Shown: piece after piece, positions 60,501 through 64,000 of the stretch
How the letters are laid out: each line of letters begins with the position of its first letter
How positions within the stretch are numbered: the first letter of the stretch is position 1
Assembly: GCF_033958435.1 (NCBI RefSeq)
Contig: NC_134147.1
Span: 43,146,001-43,210,000, forward strand
DNA: 64,000 nucleotides
Source: Carettochelys insculpta
Taxonomy: Eukaryota; Chordata; Testudines; Carettochelyidae
Reading direction: 5' to 3'
Notes under the pieces: generated by a model
The model's input: the letters and a program-made list of their open reading frames with translations, nothing else
The model's database searches: none
Told to the model about the DNA's origin: nothing
Translations under genes and position numbers: made by a program

Positions 60501-63500
60501 ACGTCAGCTCCGGAAAAGAAGGGGCTCAGGGCTCAACAGAATTGAGTTTACATTTGGCATGGCTTGCAGTCGGGGAGGGGAGTGGGACGGGACTGGCCAG
60601 GGGAGAGCAGCCTAAGGGCTGACCCTGACCGAGTGACCCAGGGTCTAGCCCCAGAGCTGCCATCTGGGTGAAGTCTGTTTGAAAAAGCAAAGCCAGTTGC
60701 TGTGGTAAATAGTAAATGTATTAACACAGAGCCCCTCCTTTTGAATTCGAGTAGCATTTGTATTAATAGGACGTTTGCAATAAAGGGAGAGTGGCTGTTT
60801 TTTCCTTTGTCCCTCAAAAAGCTGAAGTTTGCCTTTCTGGTTCCTTTCCGTAGAAGAATGAATATAAACCAAGAGGCACTGCAGCTTGTACAACTCATGG
60901 ATCCTTTTTTTTTTTTCCCTCTTCCAGAGCATTTCCCTTAAGGTGTTTGCTTTGTGCTGGGGTGATGAGACAGCATACTATTAAGGCAATTGCGTATTTA
61001 TCAGAGAGCGTCTGAAGTGAAATCAGGCTGTAGTGGGTGCCCTGAGCAGCAGCCCCCTGGCTGGTTGTTACCGTTTATTTTCAGTTCTCAAGTTTACTTT
61101 TGGCCTGGTGGTTTCAAGAGGCAGGCCCAGGTACAAATGGAGTTTGTTGCTGCTGAGCCACTCCGACCCTTACTAAAATTCAGAAAGCAACATGTCTTAT
61201 TCTGCCCACGTCCCTCTGATAGATCAGAGGACTCCTGGCAGGCGCATTTGAAGAAACACGTAGGCTGTGACTGCTCTCAGTTTGGCCGCAGAAAGCATGC
61301 AGGCTGCAGGCTTCTCTATTCACGCAGTTATGAAAGCTGTTTAGGTTCCTATACTATTTAGGAGATTGACCCATGTCCCATTTTCAAAAGACCAAGATTT
61401 TCATAAGTCCCTAGGGATTTTAGTGCATAAATTTTGAGACGCTCAAGTAAAGGGGCCCTCAGAGGGCAGCTGCACAACATGGTCCAAAGAATCAGGTATC
61501 TTTAAGATGTCACTCAATGATGTAGACATCTAAAGTAACCGGTTACTTCTGAAATGGATAACCTGAGTCTCCTTGAAAGTCAGTGGAAATTATGCTGTCA
61601 ACAATGCAAAAACCCTTTTGTAGAAATGCTGGAAGTTCACATTTGTCATGACCTCTTGTTGCAGATGAGACCATAGTACCACCTGATGTGCCAAGCTATC
61701 TGTCCTCACAGGGAACTCTTTCTGACAGACAGGAGGTAGTTATCAGAGTTGATAACAGCCAACAGCCTAATGGGCACGTAGAGAACAATGGTATGTATTG
61801 GATTTTGATATTTATAAAGTAATTTCTTGTGTAGGATATGGGAAGAGAACTAAAGCAGAACTGACAAGGCCTAGGTTCTTGATGTAACAAGGAATTGCTT
61901 GGTTGACCCAGAACACCTTTCCCAGAAATAATATCACTCATTAAAACTGATTCCTTATTTCAGGCCTGGAAGAGTGGGTTTGGCCAATATTGGGTTAGTT
62001 CTTTGGCTCTAGAAATACCCACAACTAAATTCTAATATAAAATCCATTGGCATTGCCAAAAAAGACTCACAGATTACATGCTAACATCATGCAATCTTTA
62101 AAAAGGCAGCTGGTTAAGTTGAAAGGTTAAATGTCCGGATTAAGATTGTCATGAGTCTATAAAGCATTTTGTTCCTTGAAAAATTGACTCAATTATCCTG
62201 CATTTCCATGGCAATCCTTTATGCTGTTTTAAATGACTGAGGGTTTCGATGGAAAGCGCAGATGGTTGTAATCTGTAACTGGGTGGTTCTTTTGTTATAG
62301 GTGTGTGTCAGAATGATGCTGGAAGGGGTCCAGATGTTGAAGCTCCCACTGTAACTTGTAGACAGCCGAAGCTGAGCGTAGGATATAAAAAAGACACTTG
62401 GAAAACTGAAGATGCAGTTGATGGAATGCTTGTTCCAGATAAGACAGGTAAAGAACACATTAATCTGCAATGATACATTTCAGGATAGCACAGATCAGAA
62501 ATCACTGAAGAGTCAGTGTGTTATAACTGAGAAGACATGTTGCAGATAGAGCAAGTTCATTTTTCTCATACTTATTTCTTCATAACTATAGTTTGAGCTT
62601 AATGAACAGCCAGAAATAGGCAGACTTGTGACTCTGAATCAACACCATTGCAGCTTGATTGGGGAGCTTTAAGGCTCTTCTAACACAGAAGAGCAATTTC
62701 AAGTGGAAGGTGTTACGTTTTCAACACAGGCCTGAAAAGGACTGTCAAGTTGAAATTAATCAGAATTTCAAAACTCAAAGTAAAGTAGTTCTGGGCACTA
62801 CACCTGCATTACTGTCTTTTTGACCCTGTGGGTGGTTTTCCGATTATTTTCCTATTTTTCAAGAAACAATTTTTTCTCTCTCCATGCTGTATGGAAGAGC
62901 CATTCAGACAGCCTGGAAAATTAACCAATTCTGTAGGGTAAATGGTGAATACCAACTGACCGAGTGCAGATAAAATAACCTGGGGAAAAACTAAACAGCA
63001 CTTTGCTCCTTTTCTCACTTCAAGCTGTAGTCCTCTTTGATGATGAGCAACCACAGGAAAAATATTTCAGAGCTAAACGTGATTTAAATTGAGGAAGTCT
63101 CTTGAAAAACAGTGGTACTGGAAAGATAACCTATTCCTTTTCAGAAACAGTCACCACAGAATTCTACTTTCCCTTCCTGCACTGTCTTCTTTGCCATGAA
63201 GTAGGAAATAGCAATGGATAATTAAATGCATGAAACCTGTAAGGTGTCTTTCCAGATCCAATAGAAAAAAAGGTGTGGCATGGGGTAAGGGAGCCGAGCT
63301 AGTAGTTTGAATGACAGGAATACTGGGAGATCAAAAGTTCTGGAAAAGGCAGTAGTTACCACGATTAGTGGGAAAATAAAAAGTAATAGATTTTTATGCG
63401 ACTCACATGTGGCAGAGGGGTGGCTTGAGATGTCCTTTATTCTCCAAATACACAGTGCTGTGATGACTTCTTCCAGCTGGTTGTATTGAACTTCAGTTGT

Positions 63501-63837
63501 TGCCCTTTTCTGTCCCTTCACAAAGCATATAGCCTGCCAGTGGTATGCACTGACTGTAGCGGAAGTACAGACAGTCTGAATGTCAACATTTATCCCAAGG
63601 ATCCGGAATATTATTCTCAGCCAGCTAAGACTGTGGATAACACGCACCAAAATGCATTAAGCAGAAGAGAGCCAAGTAGGAGCAAGAGCAGAGGTAGCCA
63701 CCCTCTTCACCAACAACAGTGCATCAGGATTGCCAGCAGTCAAAGAACAGATGCCGACAGTACTCTGTATCCCAGCAACCATGACAGAATGCCACCGTCA
63801 TCCTGCGCGAATCACCCACTGTGTGGAGACAGACACG
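32089..63837 (+). CDS. LRIG1: LRIG1, 15 exons visible (partial at both ends)
   Basis: Single-pass membrane protein with leucine-rich repeats and Ig-like domains. In the family LRIG1 binds ErbB and other receptor tyrosine kinases at the cell surface and lowers their signalling through CBL-linked ubiquitination. The 15 exons join in phase to 2711 coding bases with no stop: leucine-rich repeats (32089-53674), C-terminal LRR cap (55719-55882), Ig domains 1-3 (57976-59770), transmembrane helix (59806-59880) and cytoplasmic tail (59881-63837). Calling LRIG1 rather than LRIG2 or LRIG3 rests on near-identical LRRs, the sequence around the helix (CRKD, then [11 protein letters not shown]), and the tail motifs [19 protein letters not shown] and YPSNHDRM. 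Missing are the signal peptide and first repeats (probably three exons to the left) and the last exon (right of the window). Outside the LRRs and Igs only the tail exons have diverged much from mammals. Confidence 0.96.
32470..32647 (+). mobile_element. hAT MITE, CAGTGTTCCCT family, copy 3
   Basis: Starts CAGTGTTCCCTGTAAGTTGA and ends AAGGGAACATAG. An exact 8-bp target duplication, GTGTGCAG, stands at 32462-32469 and 32648-32655. It is the best-preserved insertion site of the four copies. The interior shares GTGCACATAACAAAATTTAC with them. Confidence 0.85.
32780..33170. mobile_element. hAT-type non-autonomous element
   Basis: 391 bp. Starts CAGGGGTGTCCAGCCTTTTT and ends CTGTTGGACACCTCTG, inverted hAT/Charlie-style ends. 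Target duplication GTCTAGTC (32772-32779) and GTTTAGTC (33171-33178), 7 of 8 matching. The interior is rich in CAGCCCCAAACTGC-like phrases and has no transposase. Confidence 0.8.
33838..33981 (+). CDS. LRIG1: LRIG1 LRR exon, probably exon 5
   Basis: 144 bases, phase 2 in and out: two LRRs, [18 protein letters not shown] and [19 protein letters not shown]. Acceptor ATTACAG, donor GTGAGT. Confidence 0.96.
33982..36813 (+). other. LRIG1: LRIG1 intron
   Basis: 2.8 kb. Contains a short GT tract near 34168-34182 and a GC-rich block at 34780-35120. No named repeat or other exon is supported. Confidence 0.8.
36814..36957 (+). CDS. LRIG1: LRIG1 LRR exon, probably exon 6
   Basis: 144 bases, phase 2 in and out: two LRRs, [18 protein letters not shown] and [19 protein letters not shown], almost the same as mammalian LRIG1. 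NIS is a possible N-glycosylation site. Acceptor GACTTTAG, donor GTAAGT. Confidence 0.97.
37107..37683. mobile_element. GC-rich DNA transposon remnant, Tigger-like right end
   Basis: The right end GGACCAGAGAGTCCC followed by GAGGCTGAACCTGTA resembles the inverted end (GGTTGAACCTCTCTGGTC) of the Tigger-like copies in this gene. The left end is degraded. The interior repeats CTGCTGCCAGCCTGG-like phrases, which opens long but meaningless frames in all three + frames. Confidence 0.45.
38361..38666. mobile_element. Tigger/pogo-like DNA transposon, copy 1
   Basis: Starts CAGGTTGAACCTCTCTGGTC and ends GACAGAGGTTCCATGTG, with TA on both sides (38359-38360 and 38667-38668), the Tc1/mariner-type target duplication. 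The interior GTCCCATAAAGTTTGTTTGC block is shared with the copy at 43350-43649. No transposase. Confidence 0.7.
39352..39495 (+). CDS. LRIG1: LRIG1 LRR exon, probably exon 7
   Basis: 144 bases, phase 2 in and out: [18 protein letters not shown] and [14 protein letters not shown], then [10 protein letters not shown]. Acceptor CTTCACAG, donor GTAAGT. Confidence 0.96.
39496..42829 (+). other. LRIG1: LRIG1 intron
   Basis: 3.3 kb. A short CR1-like piece at 40203-40290 is the only repeat I can name. Open frames here show no domain. Confidence 0.8.
40203..40290 (-). mobile_element. CR1 LINE 3' fragment
   Basis: Starts GATTCATAGAGTCCAAGGCC, AGAAGAGGTCCC, the same CR1 3' end (in reverse) as at 6388. 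Short and worn. Confidence 0.5.
42830..42973 (+). CDS. LRIG1: LRIG1 LRR exon, probably exon 8
   Basis: 144 bases, phase 2 in and out: [18 protein letters not shown] and [22 protein letters not shown] is a possible N-glycosylation site. Acceptor TCTCTTTAG, donor GTAAGT. Confidence 0.96.
43350..43649. mobile_element. Tigger/pogo-like DNA transposon, copy 2
   Basis: Near-full homologue of 38361-38666. Starts at the worn end TTGGTTGAACCTCTCTAATC and ends GACAGAGGTTCAACTTG, followed by TA. Shares the GTCCCATAAAGTTTGTTT and CAGTGTTCTGTGCTGTTA blocks. The left TA is changed to TG. Confidence 0.65.
44675..44762 (-). mobile_element. CR1 LINE 3' fragment
   Basis: TTTCATGGATTTTTAAGGCC, then TTTGACCTCCTGCATGATAC and ACCATAGAATG match the CR1 3' phrase seen at 6388-6480, same orientation. 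Confidence 0.55.
45814..45901 (+). repeat. GT/GC microsatellite plus poly-A
   Basis: (TG)n from 45814 grades into (GC)n to about 45876, followed by an A18 run at 45884-45901. Alternating purine-pyrimidine sequence of this kind can adopt Z-DNA. Confidence 0.92.
47846..47926 (+). CDS. LRIG1: LRIG1 LRR exon, probably exon 9
   Basis: 81 bases, phase 2 in and out: one 27-residue repeat, [18 protein letters not shown] then TGLENLNKL, three residues longer than the standard 24. Acceptor CTCCCCAG, donor GTGAGT. Confidence 0.96.
49091..49262 (-). repeat. tRNA-like repeat, copy A
   Basis: On the - strand it contains TTTTAGCTCAGGTGGTAGAG (A-box-like) and GAGGTCCGAGGTTCCATTCC (B-box-like), followed on the 5' side by a body shared with 49547-49735. 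Probably a tRNA-derived SINE. The body precedes the tRNA-like part, which is unusual for a SINE head. Confidence 0.5.
49547..49735 (-). repeat. tRNA-like repeat, copy B
   Basis: Same orientation and same order as copy A. Shared on + are CCTCTGGAGCT, GAGCCTCTACC, CTAAAAGCCAGCT, then GTGTGGGGTTACA. More decayed in the A-box region. Confidence 0.5.
52153..52224 (+). CDS. LRIG1: LRIG1 LRR exon, probably exon 10
   Basis: 72 bases, phase 2 in and out, exactly one 24-residue [21 protein letters not shown] then EALEHL. Acceptor AAACTGCAG, donor GTGAGT. Confidence 0.96.
52225..53602 (+). other. LRIG1: LRIG1 intron
   Basis: 1.4 kb. A T13-type run near 52442 and otherwise unrecognised sequence. Confidence 0.8.
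53603..53674 (+). CDS. LRIG1: LRIG1 LRR exon, probably exon 11
   Basis: 72 bases, phase 2 in and out, one [21 protein letters not shown] then KNLKQL. Acceptor GTTCTTCAG, donor GTAAGT. Confidence 0.96.
53675..55718 (+). other. LRIG1: LRIG1 intron
   Basis: 2.0 kb. A MIR-like remnant lies near 55135-55310 (ordered GACTCTGCCACTGAC, TGCCTCAGTTTACC and TTAATTAATGTTTGT phrases) and a hAT MITE at 55471-55652, ending only 66 bases before the next exon. Confidence 0.8.
55471..55652 (+). mobile_element. hAT MITE, CAGTGTTCCCT family, copy 4
   Basis: Starts CAGAGTTCCTTGTAAGCTGA and ends GAGGGAACGTGG. Target duplication CCTCTGAG (55463-55470) and GCTCTGAG (55653-55660), 7 of 8 matching. It lies 66 bases upstream of an LRIG1 acceptor, close to where the branch point is expected. 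Confidence 0.8.
55719..55882 (+). CDS. LRIG1: LRIG1 C-terminal LRR cap exon, probably exon 12
   Basis: 164 bases, phase 2 in, phase 1 out. Encodes [20 protein letters not shown], then [11 protein letters not shown] and ESFVC. The cysteines of CDC and the later TC and VC form the capping disulfides of an LRRCT domain. Acceptor TCCTCCAG, donor GTAAGT. Confidence 0.96.
57415..57505 (+). repeat. Compound (GT)n/(TA)n microsatellite
   Basis: (GT)-rich from 57415 to 57452, then an uninterrupted (TA) run from about 57455 to 57505. It sits exactly at the 3' tail of the adjoining - strand SINE. Confidence 0.93.
57506..57638 (-). mobile_element. tRNA-derived SINE (Cry I / tortoise Pol III type)
   Basis: On the - strand: GGGATAGCTCAGTGGTTTGA, GCATTGGCCTGCTAAACCC, then GGGTTGTGAGCTCAACCC (B box), and GGGCTTGGACTCGATGACCT near the 3' end. 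The A and B boxes are better kept than in the copy at 9386-9600. The last part of the CR1-like tail is replaced by the microsatellite. Confidence 0.85.
57976..58296 (+). CDS. LRIG1: LRIG1 Ig-like domain 1 exon, probably exon 13
   Basis: 321 bases, phase 1 in and out. [20 protein letters not shown], the first Cys in [20 protein letters not shown] and the second in [16 protein letters not shown]. One complete C2-type Ig fold. Acceptor TTTTTCAG, donor GTGAGT. Confidence 0.97.
58297..58677 (+). other. LRIG1: LRIG1 intron
   Basis: 381 bases, no repeat recognised. Strong polypyrimidine tract before the acceptor. Confidence 0.85.
58678..58959 (+). CDS. LRIG1: LRIG1 Ig-like domain 2 exon, probably exon 14
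   Basis: 282 bases, phase 1 in and out. [17 protein letters not shown], first Cys in [11 protein letters not shown], the near-invariant [20 protein letters not shown], second Cys in [16 protein letters not shown] is a possible N-glycosylation site. Acceptor TTTCACAG, donor GTAAGA. Confidence 0.97.
58960..59503 (+). other. LRIG1: LRIG1 intron
   Basis: 544 bases. A short A run near 59269-59280. No repeat family recognised. Confidence 0.85.
59504..59923 (+). CDS. LRIG1: LRIG1 Ig-like domain 3 and transmembrane exon, probably exon 15
   Basis: 420 bases, phase 1 in and out. Ig fold with Cys in [17 protein letters not shown] and [16 protein letters not shown], then a short juxtamembrane CRKDRM. 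The helix is [20 protein letters not shown] and on to VCVIY (59806-59880), stopped by QTRKKSEE. Acceptor CCCTGCAG, donor GTAGGT. Confidence 0.97.
59924..61664 (+). other. LRIG1: LRIG1 intron
   Basis: 1.7 kb, no repeat family or further exon recognised. A T/C-rich run near 60903-60919. Confidence 0.8.
61665..61790 (+). CDS. LRIG1: LRIG1 cytoplasmic tail exon, probably exon 16
   Basis: 126 bases, phase 1 in and out. [20 protein letters not shown] then [20 protein letters not shown]. The [14 protein letters not shown] stretch is shared by LRIG1 across vertebrates. Acceptor GTTGCAG, donor GTATGT. Confidence 0.96.
61791..62300 (+). other. LRIG1: LRIG1 intron
   Basis: 510 bases, nothing else recognised. 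It repeats the phrase TCTTGTGTAGGATATGGGAAGAGAA found in part near 59335-59357, which may be a worn shared repeat. Confidence 0.8.
62301..62447 (+). CDS. LRIG1: LRIG1 cytoplasmic tail exon, probably exon 17
   Basis: 147 bases, phase 1 in and out. Starts [20 protein letters not shown] and includes CRQPKL, which mammalian LRIG1 keeps. Most other residues differ from mammals, so this is a fast-changing part of the tail. Acceptor TGTTATAG, donor GTAAAG. Confidence 0.9.
62448..63525 (+). other. LRIG1: LRIG1 intron
   Basis: 1.1 kb, no repeat family recognised. Confidence 0.8.
63526..63837 (+). CDS. LRIG1: LRIG1 cytoplasmic tail exon, probably exon 18
   Basis: 312 bases, phase 1 in and out. Contains [15 protein letters not shown] and the conserved [11 protein letters not shown]. 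Acceptor TTCACAAAG. The only donor in the right place and phase is GTACAT, a weak match. The human tail has about the same number of residues between YPSNHDRM and the last exon, which supports this boundary. Without splicing the frame stays open for 37 more codons to the TAA at 63948-63950. Confidence 0.85.
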
Positions 63838-64000
63838 GTACATGTTTTTCTTGGGGTCTCTTTCCCACCACCTCATGGTACCTTTCAGATGACGTAAATG
63901 TCCTGGTTCCTCTCAATGCCATGCCATGCACTTATAACCTTTACTTTTAAATGTAGGATGGTTGGTGGTTGGGTTTTAATTATTGTTATATGTGTTGTGG
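63838..64000 (+). other. LRIG1: Start of the last LRIG1 intron (or read-through end)
   Basis: Sequence after the GTACAT donor. If the donor is used the final exon lies to the right of the window. If it is skipped the protein would end at 63950 with a different C-terminus. Confidence 0.6.

Overview
This window looks like a reptile nuclear genome, most likely a hidden-necked (cryptodiran) turtle. The evidence is a split vertebrate gene with long introns, a decayed DIRS retrotransposon, CR1 fragments, many hAT-type DNA transposons, and tRNA-derived SINEs with a CR1-like tail that resemble the 'tortoise Pol III SINE' (Cry I) family. The host assignment rests on recognising those families by eye, so it is an inference. 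Nothing bacterial or viral was seen.

The only host gene I can support is LRIG1, on the + strand, from 32089 to beyond the right edge. Fifteen coding exons were placed by protein similarity, splice sites and phase: 32089-32226, 33838-33981, 36814-36957, 39352-39495, 42830-42973, 47846-47926, 52153-52224, 53603-53674, 55719-55882, 57976-58296, 58678-58959, 59504-59923, 61665-61790, 62301-62447 and 63526-63837. Together they carry 2711 coding bases (about 904 codons) with no stop. They encode most of the leucine-rich repeats, the C-terminal LRR cap, three Ig domains, the membrane helix and most of the cytoplasmic tail. The signal peptide and first repeats, and the last exon, are not in the window.

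Region by region: 79-6185 is one DIRS-type retrotransposon with inverted terminal repeats, an internal complementary region, and decayed gag and RT/RNase H/tyrosine-recombinase reading frames. From 6186 to 32088 there is no host exon I can recognise. It is probably the intron before the first visible LRIG1 exon, and it holds CR1, MIR-like, tRNA-SINE, hAT, PIF/Harbinger-like and putative Penelope-like repeats plus a 46-bp minisatellite. From 32089 onward LRIG1 exons alternate with introns that carry further copies of the same families. Several DNA transposons show clear 8-bp (hAT) or TA/TAA target-site duplications.

I found no undescribed multi-gene system. The observations most worth checking are a hammerhead-ribozyme-like core in the Penelope-like repeats, a four-copy hAT MITE family with target duplications, the intact terminal architecture of the DIRS copy, and a weak GTACAT donor at the last visible LRIG1 exon that would allow a read-through C-terminus.
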